Source of the DNA: Dolomitihabitans soli
GTDB lineage: Bacteria > Actinomycetota > Actinomycetes > Streptosporangiales > Streptosporangiaceae
Direction: 5' to 3'
Assembly (NCBI RefSeq): GCF_022213955.1
Contig: NZ_JAKNTW010000019.1
Coordinates: 1-64,000 of the forward strand
Length of the DNA: 64,000 nt
Made by a program: the position numbers and the translations under genes. The notes beneath the pieces are model-generated. The model ran no database searches. It was not told the DNA's origin and worked only from the letters and a program-made list of their open reading frames with translations. How positions within the stretch are numbered: position 1 is the first letter of the stretch; each line of letters begins with the position of its first letter. Shown here piece by piece: positions 51,059 through 60,492 of the stretch.

Positions 51059-53089
51059 GTGGATCGCTGCGCGCTGTTCGTGGACGCAGGCTACCTGCTG
51101 GCCGACGGCGCGATGGCCGTACACGGGACCCGCCATCGGGAGGCCGTCTCCTGGGATTACCCGGGCCTGCTACAACTGCTCAACAGCCTCTCCCGTGAAC
51201 GCACCGGGCTGCCGCTGCTGCGCTGTTACTGGTACGAGGCGACCGTGGAAGGCCGCCGCACCCCCGAACACGACACGCTCGCCGACATCCCCGGCCTCAA
51301 GCTCCGCCTCTCCCGGATCCGGCCGGGCCGCCGCGAAGGGGTCGACGCCCAGGTCCACCGCGACCTGATGACCCTGGCCCGCAACTCCGCCATCTGCGAC
51401 GCCGTCGTCGTCAGCGGCGACGAGGACCTCGCCCAGGTCGTCTGCGACGCGCAGGACCTCGGCATCCGCGTCACCGTCGTGCACATCACCGCCGACGGGA
51501 GCTGGGCGGTCTCCCGCTCCCTCCGCCAGGAGTGCGACGACCTCATCGAGCTCGGCGGCGGCCACCTACGCCCCCACGTCAGCCTCAACACCGGCTCGAC
51601 GGACACCGGCTCCGCCCTCGCCAACGGGCACCCGGGCGCCGGCAACGGGCAGCCGCTGGGCACGGTGACCTCGCTCGACCAGGCGCGCGGTCCGGAAGGT
51701 CTGCCTTCGCCGGATGACTCCCGGTCGCTGGGCGGCGGCCACGCGCGGTCCCTGGACAATTCCCGGTCGTCGGACGGCGGTAGCCATTCACGCGGGAAGT
51801 CGCCGGACACCGGCGGGCGGCAGTTCGACGATTCGCGTGCCCTGGAAGGTCCCCGGTCCAGGACCGGGCCGTCGTTCGACGATTCCCGGGCCTTGGACGC
51901 CCCCCGCCAGCCCGGTGGCGGGCCGTCGCCGGAGGGGTCCCGGTCGTTCGACGATTCGCGGATGCTCGACGGTCCCCGGGAAGCAGGCGGCGGGCCGTCG
52001 CTCGACGGTTCGCGGTCACTGGGCGGGGCGCCGTCGCCGGACGGTTCGCGGTCCTTCGACGACGCGCGGACCGTGGAGGGCCCCCGGCCCATGGGCGGCC
52101 ACGGCGGCGGACAGGCGCTGGGCGGCGGGCTGTCGTTCGACGAGCCTCGGGCCCTCGACGGCCCCAGAGCGCTCGGCGGCGGGCCGCAGGCGGACAGCTC
52201 GCGGTCGTCGGAGAGCGCCCGGCCGTTCGACGATTCGCGAGCCCTCGACACGGGTCACTCGCTCGACGGCCAGCGTTCGTCCGGCTCGCCCCACGCCCTG
52301 CCACCCGGGCAGTCATCGAGCAACGGCCAGAGCGGGTCGGTGGGCGGCCACGGCGGCGGCTCCGTCCCTGGATCCATGGACGGCCACGCGGGCGGATACA
52401 CCAGCGGTTCCACGGGCGGTCATGCCGGCGGTTCCACGGGCGGCCACGGCGGCGGTTCCACGGGCGGTCATGCCGGCGGTTCCACCGGTGGGCCCGCGAG
52501 CGGCGTGTCGGGTGGCCACGGCGGATACGGCACGGGCGGCCACGGCGGCGGTTCCCAAGGGGGAGCGTCACCCTCGCAGGGCGGCTCCCGACGCGCCCAC
52601 TCCGCCCATTCGGCTCAGCCCAGCTACCCGGGATACCCCCAGGAGCCGCAGGCCACGCCGCCCAATCCCGCTTCGCTTCCCGTCCCCCCGCCCTCATCGC
52701 CGCAGCAGAACCCCACTCCCAGCGCGAAGCCCCCGCCGCCGCAGTACAACGGCTACTCCCCGACCTACCAATCTCCCCAGCTGGGCCCTTACACCGGCCC
52801 CCAAGCGGCCCCCATCCCGCCGCAGAGCATGCCGGGCGGCACCACCACCCTCGCCGACGCCGTCAAGGCCGCCCACAAGGAAGGCCACGACTTCGGCGAG
52901 TCGGTGGCCCGTGACGCCCCCGCCCTCTGGCTGGAAGCCGTCCTGGCCCGCAAACCCCGGATGCCCTCCGACCTCGAAGCCAGGCTCCTCCAGGGCTCCT
53001 CCCTCCCCATCGACTTCCTCCTCCACGACGAGGTCCGCCACGCCCTCCGCCGCGGCTTCTGGGACGCCCTCGAACGCGCCCGCCAGTAA
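51059..53089 (+). CDS. NYN-domain (LabA/PIN-like) protein with very long low-complexity region
   Basis: 676 residues from a GTG at 51059 with GGAAGGGCGG upstream. Residues 1-165 are a NYN ribonuclease-like domain: CALFVDAGYLL (Asp9), DAQVHRDLMTLA and VVSGDEDLAQVVCDAQDLGI hold the expected acidic residues. Residues about 180-430 are SRSLDD, DGSRSFDDSRALDGPR-like repeats, then 440-520 GGSTGGHAGG-type Gly/His/Ser repeats, then a Pro/Gln-rich part. A conserved-looking C-terminal domain (about 595-676) has TTTLADAVKAAHKEGHDFGE and LLHDEVRHALRRGFWDALE. I infer RNA cleavage or binding with a flexible, possibly phase-separating linker. Confidence 0.78.
   Translation: MDRCALFVDAGYLLADGAMAVHGTRHREAVSWDYPGLLQLLNSLSRERTGLPLLRCYWYEATVEGRRTPEHDTLADIPGLKLRLSRIRPGRREGVDAQVHRDLMTLARNSAICDAVVVSGDEDLAQVVCDAQDLGIRVTVVHITADGSWAVSRSLRQECDDLIELGGGHLRPHVSLNTGSTDTGSALANGHPGAGNGQPLGTVTSLDQARGPEGLPSPDDSRSLGGGHARSLDNSRSSDGGSHSRGKSPDTGGRQFDDSRALEGPRSRTGPSFDDSRALDAPRQPGGGPSPEGSRSFDDSRMLDGPREAGGGPSLDGSRSLGGAPSPDGSRSFDDARTVEGPRPMGGHGGGQALGGGLSFDEPRALDGPRALGGGPQADSSRSSESARPFDDSRALDTGHSLDGQRSSGSPHALPPGQSSSNGQSGSVGGHGGGSVPGSMDGHAGGYTSGSTGGHAGGSTGGHGGGSTGGHAGGSTGGPASGVSGGHGGYGTGGHGGGSQGGASPSQGGSRRAHSAHSAQPSYPGYPQEPQATPPNPASLPVPPPSSPQQNPTPSAKPPPPQYNGYSPTYQSPQLGPYTGPQAAPIPPQSMPGGTTTLADAVKAAHKEGHDFGESVARDAPALWLEAVLARKPRMPSDLEARLLQGSSLPIDFLLHDEVRHALRRGFWDALERARQ
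51700..52570 (+). repeat. In-frame imperfect repeats within the NYN gene
   Basis: Units encoding SxSFDDSRALDGPR-like 14-18 residue blocks recur about fifteen times, followed by a run built from GGSTGGHAGG/GGSTGGHGGG units. All changes keep the reading frame, so the region is under coding constraint. Confidence 0.8.
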
Positions 53090-53214
53090 CACCCGCTCCC
53101 CGACCATCCACCGGGCGTCGCGGCTTCCCAGCGGCACAACACGCCCAGATAGCGGTTTACAGCCATACGGCGCGCTCTGCCTCCCCGAAGGGCGAAGACA
53201 AGGCTAAAGCGGGC

Positions 53215-53350
53215 GAGACAGCTGTTTCCGGGCCGCCAGGGGCCGCCAGGGCGCCAGGGCCGCCAGGGCCGACCGGGGCCGCCAGGGCTGACCGGGGCCG
53301 CCAGGGCTGACCGGGGGCCGCCAGGGCTGACCGGGGGCCGCCAGGGCTGG
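53215..53350 (+). repeat. GGGGCCGCCAGGGCTGACC tandem array
   Basis: Starts as irregular GGGGCCGCCAGGGC repeats and settles into units of 22-23 bases, GACCGGGGCCGCCAGGGCTG and GACCGGGGGCCGCCAGGGCT, four or more times. Not in frame with any gene. Confidence 0.8.
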
Positions 53351-53654
53351 CGGTCGGGAGACGCACGCAGCAGCTTGGCGCGGCGCGGCACATCAGCCAC
53401 GGACACCGACCTGCTGGCGGTTCTGACACCAGGGGTCGAACGTTTCGGCTGCTTCCGGCAGTTGGGCACTGTCCCCGACTGGCAGCCGATGCGGAGTTCC
53501 CGCTGACCGCCGCGCTCGTTGCCGGGGCCGCAGCCTCCAGCAAGCGGATCGGCCCGCTGTCGACGGCTGCCTGGCGTCGCCCAAGGTCGCCGTCGTGCGG
53601 CACGCCGGCACCGCGGAGGTCGCCTGGTCATGCCGGCACTTCGCCCGGCGCCAC

Positions 53655-53781
53655 GGTTTTGACCAACGGGGATGGCCGGGAGGCGAGGCGTGACGGCGGG
53701 CGGCCACGCGCGCTGGAGGAGCGTGGGTCCACGGACGGCGAGCACAGACGGCGCGTGGCGCTGGGGTGGCATGCCGTACAG
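53655..53781 (+). repeat. Dispersed repeat family, copy 5
   Basis: GACCAACGGGGATGG at the left, GCGTGGGTCCACGGACGGCG in the middle and GGCGCTGGGGTGGCATGCCG followed by TAC at the right align with the copies at 14065 and 16694 over their whole length, with about one-third diverged. Separated from the others by more than 36 kb. Confidence 0.8.
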
Positions 53782-53880
53782 GAAGCACCTGCCCGGGGCG
53801 GGCAGGAAGCACCTGCCCGGGGCGGGCAGGAAGCACTTGCCCGGGGCGGGCAGGACAGCACCTGCCCGGGGCGGGTGGGA
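53781..53880 (+). repeat. 24-bp tandem palindromes (CCTGCCCGGGGCGGGCAGG)
   Basis: GAAGCACCTGCCCGGGGCGG followed by GCAG is repeated three times almost exactly and a fourth time with small changes. Each unit holds the dyad CCTGCCC-GGG-GCGGGCAGG, so the array can form a row of hairpins. A further weak unit (GAAGCACTTGTCCCAGGGCG) occurs at about 53909. It lies just beyond the response regulator stop (minus strand), separated by about 70 bases. Confidence 0.85.
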
Positions 53881-53950
53881 GGCCGCGGGCTTGTCCGAGG
53901 GGGGAGGGAAGCACTTGTCCCAGGGCGGGGATCGCCGCCCTGGGCGCGGG

Positions 53951-54580
53951 TCAGCTCAGGGCGTCGAAGCCTGAGCGGAGGTGGGTTATCCGGTCGGAGA
54001 GGTCGGTGAGGGGGACGCTGAGGGTGGGGTCGTTGGACTTGCGGGCGAGTTCGCGGACGCGGGCGAGCTCGTCCTCGACGGCGGTGAGGCGGCGGGAGAG
54101 CTCGGGGAGGACCGAGGCCTGCTCGGCGGCTTCGCCGGGGAGTTCGGAGGTGAGGCGTTCGCGCAGCAGGGCGGCCTGCTCGGTCATCCGGCGGTTCATG
54201 TTGTAGAGCTCGGCGAAGACCGACACCTTGGCGCGCAGGACCCACGGGTCGAACGGCTTGGTGAGGTAGTCGACGGCGCCGGCGGCGTAACCGCGGAAGG
54301 CGTAGTCGGGGGCGCTGTCGACGACGGTCAGGAAGATGATCGGGATGTTCCTGGTGCGTTCCCGGCGCTTGATGTGGGCAGCCGTCTCGAAGCCATCCAT
54401 CCCGGGCATGCGCACGTCGAGCAGGATGAGCGCGAATTCGGTGCTGAGCAGCGCCTTGAGGGCTTCCTCACCCGAGCGGGCACGCACGGGAACGAGGTCG
54501 AGGGAGCTCAGGATGGCCTCAAGGGCGATCAGGTTCTCCTCTCGGTCGTCAACGAGGAGGATCTTGGCACGGTCGGCCAT
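53951..54580 (-). CDS. Response regulator with receiver and coiled-coil output
   Basis: 209 residues, ATG at 54580, three bases after the hybrid kinase stop, with AAGGG upstream. Receiver domain at about 5-125: KILLVDDREENL (acidic pair), LILLDVRMPGMDGFE (phospho-acceptor Asp in LLDVRMPG), PIIFLTVVDSA and AVDYLTKPFDP (conserved Lys). The rest is a helical, probably coiled-coil segment (RRMTEQAALLRERL, RRLTAVEDELARVREL) with no DNA-binding or enzymatic domain. It is likely an intermediate receiver for the adjacent kinase. Confidence 0.92.
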   Translation of the reverse strand: MADRAKILLVDDREENLIALEAILSSLDLVPVRARSGEEALKALLSTEFALILLDVRMPGMDGFETAAHIKRRERTRNIPIIFLTVVDSAPDYAFRGYAAGAVDYLTKPFDPWVLRAKVSVFAELYNMNRRMTEQAALLRERLTSELPGEAAEQASVLPELSRRLTAVEDELARVRELARKSNDPTLSVPLTDLSDRITHLRSGFDALS

Positions 54581-54583
54581 GGA

Positions 54584-57500
54584 TCACGACCCTTCGGGTG
54601 ACTCGGTGGACGGCGCCTTGCCTCGCGTGAGCCAGCCACGCAGGCGTTCGAGAAGGCGGTCCACATCCACCGGCTTCGGCACGTAGTCGGAGGCCCCGGA
54701 GGCGATGCTCTTCTCCCGGTCTCCTCTCATGACCTTAGCCGTCAAGGCGATGATCGGAAGGTCTGCGAACTGAGGCATTCTGCGGATCGCGGAAGTAGTG
54801 GCCCATCCGTCCATCTCCGGCATCATGATGTCCATCAGCACGAGACCCACGTCCTCGTTGCGTTCGAGCTGTTCGATGCCCTCGCGGCCGTTCTCGGCGT
54901 AGACGACGGTGGAGCCGTGGCGTTCGAGCACGCTGGTGAGCGCGAAGACGTTACGGATGTCGTCGTCGACGATCAGGATCTTGGCGCCGGCGAGCGGATC
55001 CTCGCCCTGCCACTGCTTGCCCTCGCCGCCGCTGGTGAGCTGCGGGATCGGCAGGCTCTCCGGGAGGGGCAGGTTGGGCAGCACGTCGTCGTCCTCGCGG
55101 TCGAAGGCGAGCGCGCCGGTCTCGACGGCCACCCGCGCCCTGGCAGCCGCGCCGCCGTCACGGGCCGCCAGCGGGCCGGTGTAGGAGGGCGGGAGGAACA
55201 GGGTGAACGTGCTCCCTCTGCCCGGCTCGCTGTCGACGTGGATCTCGCCGCCGAGCAGGCGGGCGATCTCGCGGCAGATGGACAGGCCGAGGCCGGTCCC
55301 GCCGTACTTCCTGCTGGTCGTGCCGTCGGCCTGGCGGAACGCCTCGAAGATGACCTCCAGCTTGTCGGGCGCGATGCCGATGCCGGTGTCGACGACCTGG
55401 AAGGCCAGGATGTTGTCGGCGTTGCGCAGGGTCTCGTCGTCGAAGACGACATTCGAGGGAGCGGGCACCACGCGGAGCTTGACCTCGCCCTTGGGCGTGA
55501 ACTTGACCGCGTTGGAGAGCAGGTTGCGCAGCACCTGCTGGAGGCGCTGCTCGTCGGTGCGCAACTCCTGGGGCAGCGCGTCGGCGACGTCGATGGTGAA
55601 CGCCAGGCCCTTGTCCTGGGCGAGCGGGGCGAAGGTGGCGTCGACGTACTCGACCAGCTTGGTCAGCGAGATCTGCTGCGGGTGTATGTCCATCCGGCCG
55701 GCCTCGACCTTGGACAGGTCGAGGATGTCGTTGATCAGCTGGAGCAGCGCGGAGCCCGCCCCGTGGATGGTCCTGGCGAACTCGACCTGCTGGGGCGTCA
55801 GGTTGCCCTCGGCGTTCTCGGTGAGGAGCTTGGCGAGCACCAGCAGGCTGTTCAGCGGGGTCCGCAGCTCGTGCGACATGTTCGCGAGGAACTCGGACTT
55901 GTAGCGCGAGGAGACCGCGAGCTGCTCGGCACGCTCCTCCAGGGTGCGCCTGGCCTGCTCGATCTGGAAGTTCTGGATCTCGATCGCGCGGTTCTGCTTG
56001 GCCAGCAGCGCCGCCTTGTCCTCCAGTTCGGCGTTGGAGCGGCGCAGCTCCTCCTGCTGGCGTTGGAGCTCGTCGGAGCGTTCCTGAAGCTCTCTGGTGA
56101 GCCGCTGCGACTCGGTCAGCAGGTCTTCGGTGCGGGAGTTGGCGATGATGGTGTTCATCGTGACGCCGATGGTCTCCACGAGCTGCGTCAGGAAGTCGAG
56201 ATGGACCTCGCTGAAGTTGGTGAAGGAGGCGAGTTCGAGGACGCCGAGGACCTTGCTCTCGAACAGGATCGGCAGCACCGCGATCTGCGCGGGCGTCGAC
56301 TGGCTGAGACCGGTGTCGACGGTGATGTACCGGGCGGGCACGTCGTCGAGGATGATGTGCTTGCCCTCCAGGGCCGCCTGGCCGACGATGCCCTCGCCCA
56401 TCCCGAAGTGCCCGCGCGGGCTGGCGCCCGGCCGCACGCCGTACCCGGCGATCAGGACCAGATCGTGGTGGGCGGCGGTGTCCACGCCGTAGAAGGCGCC
56501 GTAGCGGGCCGACACCAGCGGGGTCAGCTCGCTCATGATGAGCTTGGCGACCTCGATCAGGTCGCGGTTGCCCTGCATGAGACGCCCTATCCGGGCCAGG
56601 TTGGACTTGAGCCAGTCTTGCTCCATGTTGGCGGTCGTGGTGTCGCGCAGGGTGGACACCATCGTGTTGATGTTGTCCTTGAGGTCGGCCAGCTCGCCCT
56701 GGGCGATCACGGTGATGGTCTTGGTGAGGTCGCCCCTGGCCACCGCCCCGGTGACCCCGGAGATGGCGCGCACCTGGGTGGTCAGGTTGCCCGCCAGCTC
56801 GTTCACGCTCTCGGTCAGGCGCTTCCAGGTGCCCTCCACGCCCTCGACCCGGGCCTGGCCGCCGAGTTGCCCTTCGGAACCGACCTCGCGGGCGACGCGC
56901 GTCACCTCCGAGGCGAAGGACGAGAGCTGGTCGACCATGGTGTTCATGGTGGTCTTGAGGGCGAGGATCTCGCCCTGGGCGTTCACGTCGATCTTGCGGG
57001 TGAGGTCGCCGTTCGCGACGGCCGTGGTGACCTCGGCGATGTTGCGCACCTGGTAGGTCAGGTTGTTGGCCATCGAGTTGACGTTGTCGGTCAAGTCCTT
57101 CCAGACGCCTGAGACGCCCCGGACCCGGGCCTGGCCGCCCAGCTGGCCCTCGGTGCCGACCTCGCGGGCGACGCGGGTGACCTCGTCGGCGAATGAGGAG
57201 AGCTGGTCCACCATCGTGTTGAGGGTGTCCTTGAGTTGCAGGATCTCGCCCTGAGCGTCGGCGGTGATCTTCTTCGACAGGTTGCCCTGGGCCACCGCCG
57301 TGGAGACGGCCGCGATCTGCCGGACCTGCGACGTCAGGTTGTTGGCCATGACGTTGACGTTGTCGGTGAGGTCTTCCCAGACGCCCGAGACGCCCCGGAC
57401 CTGCGCCTGGCCGCCCAGCTGGCCCTCCGTGCCGACTTCGCGGGCCACCCGGCTCACCTCCGAGGCGAACGCGGAGAGCTGGTCGACCATGGTGTTCATG

Positions 57501-58768
57501 GTGGTCTTGAGGGCGAGGATCTCGCCCTGCGCGTCAACGTCGATCTTGCGGGTCAGGTCGCCGTTCGCGACCGCCGTCGTGACCTCGGCGATCTGGCGCA
57601 CCTGCGAGGTCAGGTTGTTCGCCATCGAGTTGACGTTGTCGGTCAAGTCCTTCCAGACGCCTGAGACGCCCCGGACCCGGGCCTGGCCGCCCAGCTGGCC
57701 TTCCGTGCCGACCTCGCGGGCGACGCGGGTGACCTCGTCGGCGAATGAGGAGAGCTGGTCCACCATCGTGTTGAGGGTGTCCTTGAGTTGCAGGATCTCG
57801 CCCTGGGCATCGGCGGTGATCTTCTGCGAGAGGTCGCCCTGGGCCACGGCGGTCGCCACCGTGGCGATGGCGCGGACCTGGGTGGTCAGGTTGCCCGCCA
57901 TGAAGTTGACGTTGTCGGTGAGGTCCTTCCAGACGCCCGAGACGCCCCGGACCTGCGCCTGGCCGCCGAGCTGGCCCTCGGTGCCGACCTCCCGGGCGAC
58001 GCGGGTGACCTCCTCGGCGAACGAGGAGAGCTGGTCCACCATCGTGTTCACGGTGTTCTTCAGCTCGAACATCTCGCCGACCGCGTCGACGGTCACCTTG
58101 CGGCTCAGGTCGCCCTTGGCGACGGCGGTGGTGACCAGGGCGATGTCGCGGACCTGCGCGGAGACGCGGCTGGACATGGTGTTCACGGCCTCGGTCAGGT
58201 CGCGCCAGCTCCCCGACATGCCGCGCAGATTGGCCCGCCCGCCCAGACGACCCTCGGTGCCGGCCTCCCGAGCCACCCTGGTGACCTCGGAGGTGAACAG
58301 GGAGAGCTGGTCGACCATCCCGTTGATCGCCTTGCCGAGCCTGCGGACCTCGCCCCTGGCGGTCCGGTCGAGGTCGATGCGGCGGGAGAGGTCGCCCTTG
58401 GCCACGGCGTCGATCACGTCGGCGGCGCCGCTGACCGGGCTGACGAGCGTGTCGATCAGCATGTTGACCGACTCGACGCTCTCCGACCACGAGCCGACTC
58501 CGGGGCCGGGCGTCAGCCTCTCGCCGAAGCGGCCCTCCTTGACGACCTCACGCTTGATCCGCTGCAGCTCGGTCGCCAGGTGCTCCTGGCGGTCGGCAAC
58601 GTCGTTGAGGAGACTCTGGACCTCTCCCAGCGTTCCTTCGGACACGGCAGGGACGCGGCGGCGGAAGTCGCCGTCGCGCCATGATACGAGTGCCTGCAGA
58701 ATCGGTTTCAGCTCCGACTCCTTGTAACACCGTTCCTCGGTATCCGACACGTTGCCGGCGGTGTTCAT
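54584..58768 (-). CDS. Soluble hybrid histidine kinase: seven HAMP units, GAF, HisKA, ATPase, receiver
   Basis: 1394 residues, ATG at 58768 with GAGGAGG upstream. No membrane helix. Seven HAMP-like units carry the GDL motif at residues 125, 219, 311, 403, 495 (GNL), 587 and 679, a period of about 92. A GAF domain follows (about 725-880; [20 protein letters not shown]), a coiled coil (885-955), HisKA with [12 protein letters not shown] (His966), an ATPase with [20 protein letters not shown], and a C-terminal receiver (about 1265-1380; [26 protein letters not shown]). The layout matches actinobacterial and fungal group III (Nik1/Os-1) kinases, where stacked HAMP units sense osmotic or other stress. 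Forms an operon with the response regulator. Confidence 0.95.
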   Translation of the reverse strand: MNTAGNVSDTEERCYKESELKPILQALVSWRDGDFRRRVPAVSEGTLGEVQSLLNDVADRQEHLATELQRIKREVVKEGRFGERLTPGPGVGSWSESVESVNMLIDTLVSPVSGAADVIDAVAKGDLSRRIDLDRTARGEVRRLGKAINGMVDQLSLFTSEVTRVAREAGTEGRLGGRANLRGMSGSWRDLTEAVNTMSSRVSAQVRDIALVTTAVAKGDLSRKVTVDAVGEMFELKNTVNTMVDQLSSFAEEVTRVAREVGTEGQLGGQAQVRGVSGVWKDLTDNVNFMAGNLTTQVRAIATVATAVAQGDLSQKITADAQGEILQLKDTLNTMVDQLSSFADEVTRVAREVGTEGQLGGQARVRGVSGVWKDLTDNVNSMANNLTSQVRQIAEVTTAVANGDLTRKIDVDAQGEILALKTTMNTMVDQLSAFASEVSRVAREVGTEGQLGGQAQVRGVSGVWEDLTDNVNVMANNLTSQVRQIAAVSTAVAQGNLSKKITADAQGEILQLKDTLNTMVDQLSSFADEVTRVAREVGTEGQLGGQARVRGVSGVWKDLTDNVNSMANNLTYQVRNIAEVTTAVANGDLTRKIDVNAQGEILALKTTMNTMVDQLSSFASEVTRVAREVGSEGQLGGQARVEGVEGTWKRLTESVNELAGNLTTQVRAISGVTGAVARGDLTKTITVIAQGELADLKDNINTMVSTLRDTTTANMEQDWLKSNLARIGRLMQGNRDLIEVAKLIMSELTPLVSARYGAFYGVDTAAHHDLVLIAGYGVRPGASPRGHFGMGEGIVGQAALEGKHIILDDVPARYITVDTGLSQSTPAQIAVLPILFESKVLGVLELASFTNFSEVHLDFLTQLVETIGVTMNTIIANSRTEDLLTESQRLTRELQERSDELQRQQEELRRSNAELEDKAALLAKQNRAIEIQNFQIEQARRTLEERAEQLAVSSRYKSEFLANMSHELRTPLNSLLVLAKLLTENAEGNLTPQQVEFARTIHGAGSALLQLINDILDLSKVEAGRMDIHPQQISLTKLVEYVDATFAPLAQDKGLAFTIDVADALPQELRTDEQRLQQVLRNLLSNAVKFTPKGEVKLRVVPAPSNVVFDDETLRNADNILAFQVVDTGIGIAPDKLEVIFEAFRQADGTTSRKYGGTGLGLSICREIARLLGGEIHVDSEPGRGSTFTLFLPPSYTGPLAARDGGAAARARVAVETGALAFDREDDDVLPNLPLPESLPIPQLTSGGEGKQWQGEDPLAGAKILIVDDDIRNVFALTSVLERHGSTVVYAENGREGIEQLERNEDVGLVLMDIMMPEMDGWATTSAIRRMPQFADLPIIALTAKVMRGDREKSIASGASDYVPKPVDVDRLLERLRGWLTRGKAPSTESPEGS
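56654..58432 (-). repeat. 276-bp coding repeats of the HAMP array
   Basis: The segment for residues 113-705 is built from units of about 92 codons. Neighbouring units are so alike (for example [18 protein letters not shown] and [14 protein letters not shown] recur five times) that recent duplication or gene conversion is likely. Confidence 0.9.
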
Positions 58769-58888
58769 ACGACCTCCTCAACTCCCGGTGGGCAGCCGTG
58801 AGTGATGCCAGTCTGTCACGATGGGTAGCCTGTAGTCCTGTCCTCGATTTACCCCATGCAAGCGCGAAGTGTGGTAGGCATCGAAACG

Positions 58889-60436
58889 ATGACCTCTTCT
58901 CCCCGTGCCGTCTTGGCCGCTACCTTTGCGCCCGGAGATACGGCCGTTCCAGCAGCACGCCGGTTCACCCGCGAGGTTATGACAGCCTGGGCGGCCGGTG
59001 CGATGCTGCCTGTCGCCGAACAGGTCTGCGGGGAGCTGGCCGCCCAGGTGGACCAGGCGCCGTTCGAGGTGGTCTGGGGCCACCGCGGCGACGCCGTTCA
59101 GGTGGAGGTCCGCCAGAAGGACGTTCCGGGGGAGCCCACGCACGCCCCCACGGTGCCGGTGGAGGAGTGGGGTGTCACCTTCTCCGGGCATCTCAGGGTG
59201 CAGTGGGCCCGGTTGTCGTTGCCCGGGTCCGCCGAGCGGATCGCCGCCGAGTGGTCGGAGGAGACCGCGCGCGGGCCGTTCTGGCTGGGGTTCCTGGCCG
59301 ACGCCAGCGACCTGCTGGCCGGGACCCTCGACCCTGACATGGTTCCGGCGCTCGTCGCGCAGGTGGTGGTGCCGAGGCTGGCGAGCTGGTGCGCGGTCTA
59401 CACGTCCGACGCGGGGCTGGGGCCGCTGCGTCCCGCCTACCTGTGGCACGCCGACGAGGCCCGCATCGACTCGCTCCGCGAGGAGCTCGCCGCGATCACG
59501 ATCCCGGTCGCCGAGGGGCCGCTGACGATCACGATGAACCTGGCCGACTCCCATGTGCTCGCGGTGCCGTTGCTGGCCAGGGGACGCGGCCTGGGCGTGA
59601 TGTGCCTGGGCAGGTCCGACCGGTTCCCCGATGACATCATCCAGTTCGCCGAGGACATCGGCCGTCGTGCCGCGCTCGCCATGGACAACGCGCGGCTCTA
59701 CGCGCAGCAGGCCGCCGCCAACCGGGCGTTGCAGCGCAGCCTGCTGCCGCCCGACGAGCCCGAGGTGCCCGGCCTCGACTACGGCGTCGTCTACGAGCCC
59801 GCCGGCGAGACCAACGAGGTCGGCGGCGACTTCTACGACCTGTTCGCCGCGGGCGACGGGTCCTGGCGGTTCGCGATCGGCGACGTGTGCGGCACCGGGC
59901 CCGAGGCCGCGGCCGTGACCGGGCTGGCCCGGCACACGCTGCGGCTGCTGTCCCGGGAGGGCCACGGCGTCGCGACCGTGCTCGGCCGGCTCAACGAGGC
60001 GATCCTGGAGGAGGGTGAGCGGGCCCGCTTCCTGACCCTGCTGCACGGCGAGCTCACGCCGACCCCCGACGGGCTGGAGGCGAAACTGGTGTCCGCCGGG
60101 CACCCCGAGGCGCTGCGCCTGCGCCCGAACGGCGTGGTGGAGGTCGTGACCCAGCCGCAGTCGCTGCTGGGCGTCTTCCCCGAGGTCTCCTTCAAGGCCG
60201 ACACCGTACGGCTCGCCCACGGCGACGTGCTGCTCGCGGTCACCGACGGGGTGACGGAACGACGCTCGGGGAGCAGGCTCCTCGACGACGACGGCGGTCT
60301 GGCCAAGCTGCTGGCCGAATGCGTCGGACTGTCCGCGCAGGCGGTCGCCGAGCGGATCCGCCGCTACGTCCAGGACTTCGCCCCCGAACCCAGCGCCGAC
60401 GACCTGGCCATCCTGGTGCTGCGCGCCGCACGTTAG
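58889..60436 (+). CDS. PP2C/SpoIIE-type phosphatase with GAF domain and decayed N-terminal ATPase domain
   Basis: 515 residues from the ATG at 58889 (MTSSPRAVLAATFAPG); an ATG at 58856 is possible. N-terminus: VPAARRFTREVMTAWAAG and GELAAQV look like the start of an RsbW/HATPase_c anti-sigma domain, but the N-box (ELVTNAV in relatives) is lost. A GAF-like domain follows (about 150-290; LADSHVLAVPLLARGRGLGV), then the phosphatase (about 300-515): LQRSLLPPDEPEVPGLDYG, EVGGDFYDLF, IGDVCGTGPEAA, LVSAGHPEAL and DDLAILVL with metal-binding aspartates. Such proteins dephosphorylate anti-sigma-factor antagonists. Divergent from the hybrid kinase, suggesting shared stress signalling. Confidence 0.9.
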   Translation: MTSSPRAVLAATFAPGDTAVPAARRFTREVMTAWAAGAMLPVAEQVCGELAAQVDQAPFEVVWGHRGDAVQVEVRQKDVPGEPTHAPTVPVEEWGVTFSGHLRVQWARLSLPGSAERIAAEWSEETARGPFWLGFLADASDLLAGTLDPDMVPALVAQVVVPRLASWCAVYTSDAGLGPLRPAYLWHADEARIDSLREELAAITIPVAEGPLTITMNLADSHVLAVPLLARGRGLGVMCLGRSDRFPDDIIQFAEDIGRRAALAMDNARLYAQQAAANRALQRSLLPPDEPEVPGLDYGVVYEPAGETNEVGGDFYDLFAAGDGSWRFAIGDVCGTGPEAAAVTGLARHTLRLLSREGHGVATVLGRLNEAILEEGERARFLTLLHGELTPTPDGLEAKLVSAGHPEALRLRPNGVVEVVTQPQSLLGVFPEVSFKADTVRLAHGDVLLAVTDGVTERRSGSRLLDDDGGLAKLLAECVGLSAQAVAERIRRYVQDFAPEPSADDLAILVLRAAR

Positions 60437-60492
60437 GGCCGACGGCCCGGCCGGCCGCGTGCCGCGCGCCGTACGTCCGTGTGGGTCGTTCG

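Larger units (their letters stand above)
53090..53950. other. Long intergenic region with three repeat blocks
   Basis: About 860 bases without a supported gene between the NYN gene and the response regulator stop. It contains CCAGGGC-type tandem repeats (53215-53350), an unassigned stretch (about 53351-53650) that could be decayed coding sequence but matches nothing I recognise, a copy of the dispersed repeat (53655-53781) and a 24-bp palindromic array (53781-53880). Confidence 0.55.

Noticed and set aside
53157-53603. Minus-strand 148-residue frame in the NYN/response-regulator gap
   Set aside because: A large part translates the CCAGGGC tandem array; no domain, no RBS.
53766-54206. Plus-strand frame with STCPGRAG repeats
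   Set aside because: The peptide repeats are only the 24-bp palindromic array translated; the frame then runs antisense through the response regulator.
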